Part shown: positions 23,686-31,625 of the stretch, piece after piece | Layout: every line of letters begins with the position of its first letter | Position numbering within the stretch: position 1 is the first letter of the stretch | NCBI GenBank assembly: GCA_016125405.1 | Contig: WGLW01000027.1 | Coordinates: 1 to 39,438, forward strand | DNA from: Alphaproteobacteria bacterium | Lineage (GTDB): Bacteria; Pseudomonadota; Alphaproteobacteria; Caulobacterales; Hyphomonadaceae | Direction of reading: 5' to 3' | Length of the DNA stretch: 39,438 nt | The notes under the pieces: generated by a model | Seen by the model: only the letters and a program-made list of their open reading frames with translations | What the model was told of the DNA's origin: nothing | Databases searched by the model: none | Translations under genes and position numbers: made by a program

Positions 23686-25986
23686 TCAGGCGGCCTGATC
23701 TGTTGCACGAGGCGATTTCCAACGCATCAGGAAAGCTTGTGCGACGAACCATGCGAAAGCGAAAACGCCCACTGCGAACACCAGGTCGCCGGGCACGCGG
23801 GCCCATACGAGCGCCTGCATCACCGGACCATGGATGACCTCGGCGCTGCGGGCGTACGCATAATCGTGCGTGAAGCTGGCGTAGGTCTGCCAGAGGCCTT
23901 GGGGAAGCAGCGACAGGAATACCATCATCGCCAGTCCGATATTCAGGCACCAGAAGCTGACCGCCAGGAGGCGATTGTTCCATTTCGCAGGATCGGTGAG
24001 GCCTCGCATGCAGAACAACGTCAAGCCCAGGCCAAGCATTCCATAGACGCCAAAGAGGGCGGCGTGGCCATGCGTGGGGGTCGTGTTCAGACCCTGCATG
24101 TAATAGAGCGCCAGCGGCGGGTTGATGAGAAAACCGAACATGCCCGCGCCAATCAGGTTCCAGACCAGCACTGAACCGAAGAACATGAAGGGCCAGCGGT
24201 AGGCTTTCTGCCAGTCGAACAGACCTTCGTGCCTGGCGCGGCTGTAGGCCTCAAAACCAACGACAACGAGCGGCACGACCTCCAGCGCCGAGAACACGCT
24301 GCCAAGCGCGATGACGGCGATCGGAGTCCCGCTGAAGTAGAGGTGGTGGAAAGTGCCCAGAACGCCGCCGCCGAGGAAGATGATCGTTGCAACCAGGACG
24401 GACGTTGTCGCCACCGAAACCCGCACCAATCCCATTCGCACGAACAAGGCTGAGACGATCGCGGTGGCGAACACCTCGAACACCCCCTCGACCCACAAGT
24501 GGACGACCCACCAGCGCCAGTATTCCATGATCGAGATATTGGTGTGCTGACCGTAGAGCAGGCCCGCCCCGAACAGGAGGCCGATCGAAACCGTAGCGAA
24601 GATCACCAGGTAAACGAGCGACTTGCTCTGCACCTGTTTCAGGCTCGGCCACAGGCCGCGCAGCACCAGCACGACCCAAAGCAGCAGGCCGACGAAAAGG
24701 TAGATCTGCCAGAACCGGCCAAGATCGACGTACTCATAGCCTTGATGGCCGAACCAGAAGTTGGTGGTGAGATTGGCGAACAGACGGTTGATCGCTGACC
24801 ACTCGCCCACGAATGAACCGACGACAATCACGACCAGGCTCACCAGAAGAAACCAGACGCCTGCGGACTGAAACCTCGGCTCCCTGCCGCCAAGCAACGG
24901 CGCGACGTAAAGGCCGGTGGCGAGCCACGCGGTGGCGATCCAGAAGACAGCAAGCTGCGTGTGCCAGGTTCGCGTGACCGAGTACGGGAACAGGTTGGAC
25001 AGCGGCAGGCCGTAAATGCCTTGCCCCTCGACCGCATAGTGCGCTGTGACAATTCCGAGCAGAACCTGCACAACGAACAGGGCGGCGACCACAATGAAGA
25101 ACCAGCCGGTCGCCCTCATCGAGGGCGTGATGGTCGCCTGATCCATGAAGTCGGCGGTCGCGAAGCCCTTTTCGGGTTCTGCGTCCTTACGCCAGACATC
25201 AAATTCCTTCGCATAGTACCAGACGAGACCACCGATGGCGCCGAGAAGGACGAAGATCGAAATGAACGTCCACATGAAGATTGCGCCGGTCGGGGAATTG
25301 CCGACCAGCGGCTCGTAAGGCCAGTTGCTTGTGTAGGTGAACGTCTTGCCCGGCCGGTTGGTCGTGGCCGCCCACGCGGTCCAGAAGTAGAATGCATCGA
25401 CCGCGCTGGCCTCATCCGGCGAAAGCTTTGCCTCGACCGGGAAAGCATACTGGACACGCAGAGCCTGCGCTTGCGGCGAACCGTCCGCCAGCAGGTCAGA
25501 ATAATGCGCGCCGACTTCCCTGATCGCGCGCCCTCGTTCCGCGCTTACGGTAATGACGCCAGTCCGCGGATCGTAGGTGTTGGTGCGCATTTCCTCACGC
25601 AACACCGCCTGCAATCGGGCCTGATCCGGCGCGGACAGCTGCGCATAGGCCCCGCCGGCGGTTTCGGAAGCCAGAATGTTCAGCAACGACAGGGCTTCCC
25701 GGTGCAACCAGTCGGCGCTCCAGTCCGGGGCGACATAGCTGCCGTGACCCCAGATCGAGCCTTGCTCCATTCCGCCCATTGATTGCCAGACGTTCTGCCC
25801 GCGCTCGATCTGCTCGCGCGTAAAGATGACCTCGCCGGAAGCTGTCTGCACCGACGTCGGAATGGGTGGGGCGGTCTGATAAATCTGTCGGCCGTAAAAC
25901 AGAAGCGCGCCAAACATGACGAGCATGCCGACACCGAAGATGATCCAAAGCCGGCGAACCGAGAAATGCGAGCTGTAGTGAGCCAT
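23686..25986 (-). CDS. norB: Quinol-dependent nitric oxide reductase (single-subunit qNor)
   Basis: 766 residues from ATG 25986. N-terminal helix and a periplasmic cytochrome-c-like region lacking a CXXCH haem site, as in qNor, then about twelve helices of the haem-copper oxidase superfamily. Ligand histidines seen: WHTQLAVFW, WWVVHLWVEGVFEVFATA, GTFHHLYFSG (FeB pair), TPTHGHAALFGVYG. The Glu in VEGVFE is the catalytic-site type found in NO reductases. Reduces 2 NO to N2O with quinol as donor. With no separate norC nearby and with nsrR adjacent, the likely task is detoxification and not full denitrification. Orientation is opposite to the GntR unit. Confidence 0.95.
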   Translation of the reverse strand: MAHYSSHFSVRRLWIIFGVGMLVMFGALLFYGRQIYQTAPPIPTSVQTASGEVIFTREQIERGQNVWQSMGGMEQGSIWGHGSYVAPDWSADWLHREALSLLNILASETAGGAYAQLSAPDQARLQAVLREEMRTNTYDPRTGVITVSAERGRAIREVGAHYSDLLADGSPQAQALRVQYAFPVEAKLSPDEASAVDAFYFWTAWAATTNRPGKTFTYTSNWPYEPLVGNSPTGAIFMWTFISIFVLLGAIGGLVWYYAKEFDVWRKDAEPEKGFATADFMDQATITPSMRATGWFFIVVAALFVVQVLLGIVTAHYAVEGQGIYGLPLSNLFPYSVTRTWHTQLAVFWIATAWLATGLYVAPLLGGREPRFQSAGVWFLLVSLVVIVVGSFVGEWSAINRLFANLTTNFWFGHQGYEYVDLGRFWQIYLFVGLLLWVVLVLRGLWPSLKQVQSKSLVYLVIFATVSIGLLFGAGLLYGQHTNISIMEYWRWWVVHLWVEGVFEVFATAIVSALFVRMGLVRVSVATTSVLVATIIFLGGGVLGTFHHLYFSGTPIAVIALGSVFSALEVVPLVVVGFEAYSRARHEGLFDWQKAYRWPFMFFGSVLVWNLIGAGMFGFLINPPLALYYMQGLNTTPTHGHAALFGVYGMLGLGLTLFCMRGLTDPAKWNNRLLAVSFWCLNIGLAMMVFLSLLPQGLWQTYASFTHDYAYARSAEVIHGPVMQALVWARVPGDLVFAVGVFAFAWFVAQAFLMRWKSPRATDQAA

Positions 25987-26332
25987 GTGCACGGCCCCCC
26001 GTATCGTGTCGGATCGCGCCGATCTTGCAGCCCGAACAGACGGCTGCATTCTTCCCGTTGGCGCGGGCTAGATCACGAATTGGCGCGGCGTCCGTATCTC
26101 AATCAACGCGACTCATGGAGAAAAGAGTGAACCCTTATCAATGGGTAAGCAAGCATCGCCATTGGGCCATATCGAGCCGCCTTCGTCCGCCGACCGAACC
26201 GGCAGACACTCGCCCAAGCCTGGCGCTCCACCCCGCAGGCGCGCCTCCCATTTTTTTGGTCACTGTAAGCACCCGGGCGACTATTCCGTTCGAACAATCG
26301 CATCTCGCTTGACTCCGGCCAGTCAGAGTGTC
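25987..26332. other. Divergent promoter region between norB and the GntR operon
   Basis: About 346 bases without a gene. No full FNR/Nnr box was found; the minus strand has TTGAT at 26105-26101 with a poor second half. No convincing NsrR palindrome is visible, so norB control by NsrR is not supported by this stretch alone. A -35-like TTGACT lies at 26309-26314. Confidence 0.5.
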
Positions 26333-26356
26333 ACTGTGCTATTACTATAGCACAGT
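26333..26356. promoter_or_regulatory. Perfect palindromic operator of the GntR/YtrA-type repressor
   Basis: ACTGTGCTAT (26333-26342), spacer TACT, ATAGCACAGT (26347-26356): perfect 10-4-10 repeat ending 7 bases before the GntR start. A -10-like TACTAT lies within it. YtrA-subfamily repressors bind such long dyads at their own promoters, so this is very likely the autoregulatory operator of the downstream operon. Confidence 0.8.
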
Positions 26357-26363
26357 CAGGGTC

Positions 26364-26765
26364 ATGCTGTTTCGCCCTAACCCGTCCTCAGGCATGCCGA
26401 TCTACCTCCAGCTCATGGAGCAGGTGAAGCACTCCATAGAAACGGGGGCCTTGCGCCCCGGCGAGCAGCTGCCCGGCATCAGGCCGTTGGCGGAGGAGCT
26501 CGTGATCAACCCTAACACAGTGGCGAAGGCATACCGGGAACTCCAGCACGCCGGGATTATCGAGCTTCGCCAGGGGGCCGGGGCGTTTGTCTCGGGCAAC
26601 GCCAGGGTCGATCAGCTCGCCGACAAGCTGAAGGCCGCGCAAGCGCTCGTGTCGGCGGCAGTCACAAAGCTGCGGGGCCAGGGCGTCACCGACGAGGAAA
26701 TCCGCCGTCTGGTTGAAGCCGAGCTTGCGGGTGTGGCGCGCCGCAAGGGAGGCGCCCGTGGCTGA
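26364..26765 (+). CDS. GntR-family repressor, YtrA subfamily
   Basis: 133 residues from ATG 26364. The winged-helix domain fills most of it (MPIYLQLMEQVKHSIETG, LPGIRPLAEELVINPNTVAKAY, GIIELRQGAGAFVSG), with only a short helical tail and no ligand domain, typical of YtrA. These repressors usually control an adjacent ABC transporter operon, as here: the ATPase gene overlaps its end by 8 bases. The spacing from the perfect palindrome suggests autorepression. The ribosome site is poor, so a very short or leaderless transcript is possible. Confidence 0.9.
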   Translation: MLFRPNPSSGMPIYLQLMEQVKHSIETGALRPGEQLPGIRPLAEELVINPNTVAKAYRELQHAGIIELRQGAGAFVSGNARVDQLADKLKAAQALVSAAVTKLRGQGVTDEEIRRLVEAELAGVARRKGGARG

Positions 26766-27657
26766 TCCGGCGATCATCGAGACCATCGGCCTCAAGAAAG
26801 GCTATGGCGGCTTCGAAGCGCTCTGTGGGCTCGACCTTTCCGTCCCCGCCGGATCGATCTGCGGCTTCCTCGGCCGCAACGGCGCCGGAAAGACCACAAC
26901 CATCAAAATCCTCCTTGGCATGACCCATGCCACCGCGGGCAGCGCCCGGGTGTTTGGCCTCGATGCCGACAATCGCGAATCCGGCGTCGCCATCCGCCAA
27001 CGCCTCTCCTTCGTCAGTGACGAAAAGGATCTCTACGACTTCATGACGGTCGAAGAGATGATCCGCTTCACCGCGGGCTTCTATTCCGGCTGGCGAACCG
27101 ATCTCGAACAGAAATACCTTCGCGCCTTCGACCTCCCCCCGAACCGGCGCGTCAAGGCCCTCTCGCGCGGCATGCGCACCAAGCTGGCCCTGCTTCTCGC
27201 CCTCAGCCACGGAGCTGAACTCGTCATTCTTGATGAAGCGACCTCCGGGCTCGACCCGGCGGCGGCGGAAGAGGTGTTGCAAGCCCTGGTCGCCCATGTC
27301 GCGCGAGAGGGGATGACGGTGTTTTTCTCCTCCCACCAGCTTGCAGAGGTGGACCAGATCGCCGACCGCGTCGCCGTTATCAACCACGGCCGCCTCGTCG
27401 TAAGCGGAGCGCTCGACGACTTGCGCGAAACCTGGCGACGCATCCGCCTCGTGTTTTCCGACGAAGCGCCGGCTGCCGACTTCCATTCTCCGGGTATCGA
27501 GCGCGTCAGCCGCGATGGGCGGACACTCGACATCCTCTGCAGCGCAGGCCTCGACCGCATCGTCAACGAAGCCGGGGCGCTCGCCCCAGCGTCGATCGAT
27601 GTTCAGCCGGTCACCCTGAAGGAGATCTTCCTCGAAACAGTCGCGCGGGGAGAGTGA
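26758..27657 (+). CDS. ABC transporter ATP-binding protein
   Basis: 299 residues from GTG 26758, with GGGAGG ahead of it. Walker A GRNGAGKTTT, Q-loop region SFVSDEKDLYDFMTVEE, signature LSRGMRTKLALLLAL (divergent from LSGGQ), Walker B LVILDEATSGLD, and FSSHQLAEVDQIADR. The C-terminal ~70 residues are an accessory domain as in YtrB/CcmA-like exporters. It pairs with the permease that follows with a 2-base gap. Substrate unknown; YtrA-linked systems are often tied to cell-envelope stress or antimicrobial export (inference). Confidence 0.93.
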   Translation: MADPAIIETIGLKKGYGGFEALCGLDLSVPAGSICGFLGRNGAGKTTTIKILLGMTHATAGSARVFGLDADNRESGVAIRQRLSFVSDEKDLYDFMTVEEMIRFTAGFYSGWRTDLEQKYLRAFDLPPNRRVKALSRGMRTKLALLLALSHGAELVILDEATSGLDPAAAEEVLQALVAHVAREGMTVFFSSHQLAEVDQIADRVAVINHGRLVVSGALDDLRETWRRIRLVFSDEAPAADFHSPGIERVSRDGRTLDILCSAGLDRIVNEAGALAPASIDVQPVTLKEIFLETVARGE

Positions 27658-27659
27658 AC

Positions 27660-28442
27660 GTGAGCGCAAGCAACAAGATCACCTACAAATCCTGGCTCGA
27701 CACCCGGTGGCGCTTTATCGCTGGCCTCGCTGTGCTGGTCTGCTCTTCCAGCGCCATCGTCCTGGTTTACCCGCAGGTCGTTCAGCTTCTTCCGGTAGCG
27801 GCGAAAGTTCAGGCGACAGGTACGGTAGGAGATGAAATCCGTCGCCATGTCGAACTCTCCAGCACATTCCGCGGCTATGAGTGGTCGCAGTGGAACCAGC
27901 AGAACCTGATCCAGCTCGGCACGCTGTTCGCCGTGTTGCTCGGCGCAGGCGGCGTGCTGTCACATGGCGCCGGCGGGGGAGCGTTCTACACGCTGGCTCT
28001 CCCCGTCTCGCGCCGCCGCCTTATTGTTACGCGTGCAGCCACCGGCCTCCTCGAGCTTCTCGCCCTGATGCTGCTGTCCTCACTTGTTGGCCCGGCCATG
28101 GCGCCCGCGATCGGCGAGAGCGCCAGCCTGCCCGATGCTCTTGCATACGCCCTTTGTGGCTTCATCGGCGGATCGGTGTTCTTCAGCCTTACGCTTTTCC
28201 TGGCGACCGTTTTCTCGGATGTCTGGCGACCCTTACTGATCGCAGTCGCCAGCGCCAGCCTCATCGGCTTCGGCGAATTGCTCCTTCGCAATCAGCTATC
28301 CTTTGGCTTCTTCCGAACCATGAGCGCGGAGACTTACTTCCGAACCGGCGGGTTGCCCTGGCCTGGGCTCCTCGTCTGTGCGGCGAGCTCAGCAGCGATG
28401 ATCTATGCCGCTGTGCTCAACCTCGAGCGCCGCGACTTCTGA
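27660..28442 (+). CDS. ABC-2-like transporter permease
   Basis: 260 residues. The GTG at 27660 is preferred because GGGGAG (27647-27652) is 7 bases ahead; a GTG at 27654 overlaps the ATPase stop but leaves no room for a ribosome site. About six hydrophobic segments: FIAGLAVLVCSSSAIVLVYP, LIQLGTLFAVLLGAGGVLSH, LLELLALMLLSSLVGPAMAP, ALCGFIGGSVFFSLTLFLATVF, PLLIAVASASLIGFGELLL, LLVCAASSAAMIYAAVL. The cytosolic SRRRLIVTRA loop is like the coupling region of ABC-2 permeases. It forms the exporter with the ATPase. Confidence 0.88.
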   Translation: MSASNKITYKSWLDTRWRFIAGLAVLVCSSSAIVLVYPQVVQLLPVAAKVQATGTVGDEIRRHVELSSTFRGYEWSQWNQQNLIQLGTLFAVLLGAGGVLSHGAGGGAFYTLALPVSRRRLIVTRAATGLLELLALMLLSSLVGPAMAPAIGESASLPDALAYALCGFIGGSVFFSLTLFLATVFSDVWRPLLIAVASASLIGFGELLLRNQLSFGFFRTMSAETYFRTGGLPWPGLLVCAASSAAMIYAAVLNLERRDF

Positions 28443-28494
28443 CGCCCGACTGACTCAACCGGCTTCCACACCTAAAGCCCCACAGGAGGCAATG

Positions 28495-29196
28495 ATGACT
28501 CACACGCTGAAGACAAGCTTGCTCCTCGCGACCGTCCTCGCAGCGACCACGCCTGCGTTTGCCCAGGCGCCTCGTGCATACGGCCATTGGGAAGGCGTTC
28601 TCAACTCGCCGTTTGGATCGGCGTCCCTGCTGGTCGACATCGGCGCGGACGCCGTCGGCAGGCCCATCGCCGCGATCAGCCTGCCCGATGAAAACGTGAA
28701 CGGACTGCCGCTGGGCAATGTGAAATTCGACGGCGACACCGTAGCCTTCGAACTTCCCACCTCGGGCGAGGGAACTTTTGTCGGAACGTTGTCCTCAGAC
28801 GGCAAGTCCATCGCGGGAACCTTCGACAAGGGCGTCGCCTCGGCCGACTTCTCCATGACACGCACTGGCGATGCGCGCTTTCCTGTAGAGCCGAAGAACA
28901 AGCCTGTCGACGCCAGGTTCGTTGGCGAATGGACCGGAACACTCGCTTCGAGCGGCCACGATGTGCGCGTTTCCCTTTCCAACCAGTCCGGCGGCGCGAT
29001 CGGCCGGATCAGTGTGGAGAATGGCGTAGGCGTCCCGCTGGGCATCGAGCAGTCTGGCGACATGTTGAAACTCAACATTCTGTCCGCCAACGAATCTTTC
29101 TCAGGCAGGCTAGCTCCCAGCGGTAAACTCGTCGGTGATTATTTCAGCGGCGACGGCGCAGTCCAACCGCTGTCCCTCGCGCGGTCAGAACAGTAA
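28495..29196 (+). CDS. Secreted two-repeat protein in the ABC operon
   Basis: 233 residues; AGGAGG is 5 bases before ATG 28495 (another ATG at 28492 is too close). A signal peptide ends near AFAQ|AP. The mature part has two related ~95-residue units: GHWEGVLNSPFGSASLLVDI … LPLGNVKFDGDTVAFELPT … GTLSSDGKSIAGTF, and GEWTGTLASSGHDVRVSLSN … VPLGIEQSGDMLKLNILS … GRLAPSGKLVGDYF. Similar units occur as N-terminal domains of secreted serine or alpha/beta hydrolases, but here no catalytic domain follows. Probably a periplasmic binding or accessory protein for the ABC exporter. Confidence 0.82.
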   Translation: MTHTLKTSLLLATVLAATTPAFAQAPRAYGHWEGVLNSPFGSASLLVDIGADAVGRPIAAISLPDENVNGLPLGNVKFDGDTVAFELPTSGEGTFVGTLSSDGKSIAGTFDKGVASADFSMTRTGDARFPVEPKNKPVDARFVGEWTGTLASSGHDVRVSLSNQSGGAIGRISVENGVGVPLGIEQSGDMLKLNILSANESFSGRLAPSGKLVGDYFSGDGAVQPLSLARSEQ

Positions 29197-29302
29197 CGTC
29201 TTATGAGCGGCCGTCTTGAGCCAAACTCGATCGCCCGCGCCAAGCCTGCCAGAGGCGAGTTTCAAACCTGATCCGGTCAATCCGGCGAGGCTGGTCACAC
29301 GC

Positions 29303-30127
29303 CTAATCCATCTTCGGAAGCGTTTCCGGCAGGCGGCCGCCGACGCGGATGGGCTCGATCGAGCGGGCGAGGCCCGTCCTGTCGTCCGACCCGATGAGGA
29401 CGCCGCAGACCGTGGCGGGGCCTTCGGCGGGGGATTTGCGTTCAGTGGGCAGTCGCGTGGCGGCGCGGCGGACGATCGGGTCCTTTTTCATGCCGATGAC
29501 GCTGTCATAATCCCCGCACATGCCGGCGTCCGACTGGAAGGCGGTGCCGCCCACGAGGATATGGCCGTCCGCCGTCGGCACGTGCGTGTGCGCGCCGATC
29601 ACTGCGGTGACCCGCCCGTCGCAGAAATGGCCCATGACATATTTTTCGGCTGTCGCCTCGGCGTGCATCTCGACGATGATGGCGTCGGCCACCTGCCCCA
29701 GCGGGGCTTCCTCCAGCGCGCGGGCGACGCCCTGCAGCGGGTCGTCCAGCGGCTCCATGAAGGCCGAGCCGTGAATCTGGATGACGAAGACGCGCTGGTC
29801 CGAGGCCGTGGTGAAGAGCTGTGAGCCGCGCCCCGGAATGGAAAGCGATTGGGGATAATTGTAGGGCCGCAAAAGACGCGGCTCCCGGTCGATATAGGTC
29901 AGCGCCTCGCTCTGGTCCCAGGAGTGGTTGCCCAAAGTGATGCAGTCCGCCCCGGCATCGAAGATGTCCTGCGCGGTCGAGGGGGTGATGCCGAACCCGC
30001 CCGCCGCGTTCTCGCCGTTGACGATGACGAAATCGAGCTGAAGCTGGCTTTTCAGGCGGGGAAGATGCTCGGAGATGGCGGCGCGGCCCGCGCGCCCCAC
30101 AACATCGCCGAAAAATGCCAGTCGCAT
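29303..30127 (-). CDS. ymdB: YmdB-type metallophosphoesterase
   Basis: 274 residues, AGGGA six bases ahead of the start. Metal and phosphate motifs: FFGDVVGRAGR, NGENAAGGFGI, TLGNHSWD, VEMHAEATAEK and GAHTHVPTADG, matching the TIGR00282/YmdB family of cytoplasmic dimetal phosphodiesterases (2',3'-cAMP phosphodiesterase in Bacillus). Last gene of a minus-strand group with the lipoprotein and the folate cyclo-ligase. Confidence 0.92.
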   Translation of the reverse strand: MRLAFFGDVVGRAGRAAISEHLPRLKSQLQLDFVIVNGENAAGGFGITPSTAQDIFDAGADCITLGNHSWDQSEALTYIDREPRLLRPYNYPQSLSIPGRGSQLFTTASDQRVFVIQIHGSAFMEPLDDPLQGVARALEEAPLGQVADAIIVEMHAEATAEKYVMGHFCDGRVTAVIGAHTHVPTADGHILVGGTAFQSDAGMCGDYDSVIGMKKDPIVRRAATRLPTERKSPAEGPATVCGVLIGSDDRTGLARSIEPIRVGGRLPETLPKMD

Positions 30128-30142
30128 GCGTGTCCCTGTTCA

Positions 30143-30216
30143 GACCGGTGTCCAGGCCGGTCGGATGGCGGCCGGCAGGTGCTGTAACAGCCGGGCGGCC
30201 CGGTGTCCAAGCCGGG
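30143..30216. repeat. Two similar palindromic units in the ymdB upstream gap
   Basis: Unit 1 (30143-30162): GACCGG, TGTCCAGG, CCGGTC. Unit 2 (30199-30216): CCCGG, TGTCCAAG, CCGGG. Both share CCGGTGTCCA followed by G/A and GCCGG. Looks like a pair of REP-type palindromes, or RNA hairpins in the transcript between two genes. Confidence 0.5.
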
Positions 30217-30219
30217 GGC

Positions 30220-30636
30220 TCAGCGGGCGCGCCGGATTTCCGGAATGACGAGAATATCCCCGCCGCGGCAGCGGAAAACGACGCGTTTGTAGGCGGTCGT
30301 CGCCGGCTCGGCATAGGTAACGCCGCCGGGCGTCGAGGAGGTCTCGCTGATGCGCAGGTCCAGGACCAGCGTGTCGGAGGTCGTTGCATCCGACCGGAAG
30401 ACCATCGCCGTTGCATCGTTGGTCGAAAACCGCGCCTCGACGTGAAGCTGGTTGGCGGTGCGCGCGGGCCCCGGAAGGAAGTCCACCCACGCGCGCGATT
30501 TGATGATGCGCAACGGGCATTGCGACTGGGCGAGAAGTTGTCCCGTCGAGACCCGTTGCTCGGTCCTGGACGCCGTTGACGTGCACCCGAACAGCATCAT
30601 CGCCACAATGACGTAGAGAAGCGCGTTGCACCGCAA
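30220..30636 (-). CDS. Small lipoprotein of unknown function
   Basis: 138 residues. Signal peptide with lipobox LFGC (MLFGCTSTAS), then a 115-residue mature part with two further cysteines (QSQCPLRI and VVFRCRGG) that may form a disulfide. No recognised domain. It lies between the cyclo-ligase gene (44-base gap) and ymdB (92-base gap holding two palindromes), so probably in one transcript. Confidence 0.78.
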   Translation of the reverse strand: MRCNALLYVIVAMMLFGCTSTASRTEQRVSTGQLLAQSQCPLRIIKSRAWVDFLPGPARTANQLHVEARFSTNDATAMVFRSDATTSDTLVLDLRISETSSTPGGVTYAEPATTAYKRVVFRCRGGDILVIPEIRRAR

Positions 30637-30680
30637 GTGTCGCTCCGAATCACCGAACGGACGATCAGCCTAGCACGCCG

Positions 30681-31298
30681 TCAGCGCGCCATCGCACGCC
30701 CGAGGAACAGCGGCACCGAATTGAGCGGCGTTTCGACCCAGTCGAGCGGAATGTCGTGGCGTTCTGCCGGCACCACGTCGGCCTGTTGTGCGGCGTACGC
30801 CAGTCCGAGGTAGAAGACGCGCCCGCCGGCGCGAAGCGTTGCAATGGCGCGGTCGTAGTGGCCCCGTCCATAGCCGAGGCGTTGTCCGCGTGCGTCGAAC
30901 GCCAGCAACGGCGTCAGCACCAGGCTGGGGCGGTGTTGCGGCGCATCGGACGAGGGTTGCGTCAGCCGCAATGGACCCGGTTCGTGCCATTTGGGATCGG
31001 CGTCGCGAAACGTCATCGTTCCGTCCGCCTCGACGCGCGGAAGCACGATCGTGGCGCCCATCGATTTGAGCCTGGCGAGCAGCGGCGCCGGATCGAGTTC
31101 CGATCCGATCGCGATGTAGCCCGAAACCACCGGTCCGTAGCGCTCGAACAGCTTCGCAGGAAACCTGGCGGCCAGACGCATCGCCGCGTCGGGATCGCGC
31201 GCCGCCGCCTCTTCGCGAATTTCGCGCATGTGGCCCCGAAGTATGGCCTTCTGTTCGGCAAGGTCGTTCAGTTCGGACGCCCGTTTTTCTGGTTTCAT
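30681..31298 (-). CDS. 5-formyltetrahydrofolate cyclo-ligase
   Basis: 205 residues from ATG 31298; the frame upstream to 31550 runs through the RNA gene region and is not coding. Motifs: RGHMREIREEAA near the start (nucleotide-binding lysine/arginine region), YIAIGSELDPAPLL, VLPRVEADGTMTF, and the hallmark LGYGRGHYDRAI with its phosphate-binding loop. Converts 5-formyl-THF to 5,10-methenyl-THF with ATP. Its position directly after a 6S RNA is a common arrangement in proteobacteria. Confidence 0.93.
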   Translation of the reverse strand: MKPEKRASELNDLAEQKAILRGHMREIREEAAARDPDAAMRLAARFPAKLFERYGPVVSGYIAIGSELDPAPLLARLKSMGATIVLPRVEADGTMTFRDADPKWHEPGPLRLTQPSSDAPQHRPSLVLTPLLAFDARGQRLGYGRGHYDRAIATLRAGGRVFYLGLAYAAQQADVVPAERHDIPLDWVETPLNSVPLFLGRAMAR

Positions 31299-31299
31299 A

Positions 31300-31440
31300 A
31301 GCCGTTGGGAAAGGGTGGCGGCACCGCTTGCGCCGTGTTGGGCATGTTCATTCCCATCGACCCAGCAAGCTAGGTGGGCGCCAGGTGATCGGGACCACGG
31401 TCCCGGCCAGAGCCAGCTCCCTGACAGAAATGTAAGGTCG
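31300..31440 (-). ncRNA. ssrS: Probable 6S RNA
   Basis: The 328 bases before msrP on one side and the cyclo-ligase on the other contain no gene. On the minus strand GGGAGC-TGGC (31421-31412) can pair with GCCACCC-TTTCCC (31319-31307), closing a rod-like RNA. Inside lie the hairpins GGGACC/GGTCCC and CCC-ACCTAG-CTTG-CTGGGT-CGAT-GGG, the latter like the apical arm of alphaproteobacterial 6S RNAs. A -10-like TTTTAT is just upstream. 6S RNA commonly precedes this folate gene. Ends are approximate. Confidence 0.6.
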
Positions 31441-31625
31441 CTGGAATAAAACTCCCGCTCGGTCGCAGCAGACATCCGCCTGAGCCAAGGTAGGGGCGCT
31501 ACTGGTTGCGAACAAGTGAATTCGGCGGCTCGGAAGCCCTGGTTTCTCAAATGCGTGAGGACAGTCGATCCGGCAGGCCGGGCGCCCTATGATACCGCCA
31601 ACCCGCACCGATGAGGGAGACCATC

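Noticed and set aside
26092-26107. FNR/Nnr box upstream of norB
   Set aside because: Only one half (TTGAT on the minus strand) is good; the second half matches two of five bases.
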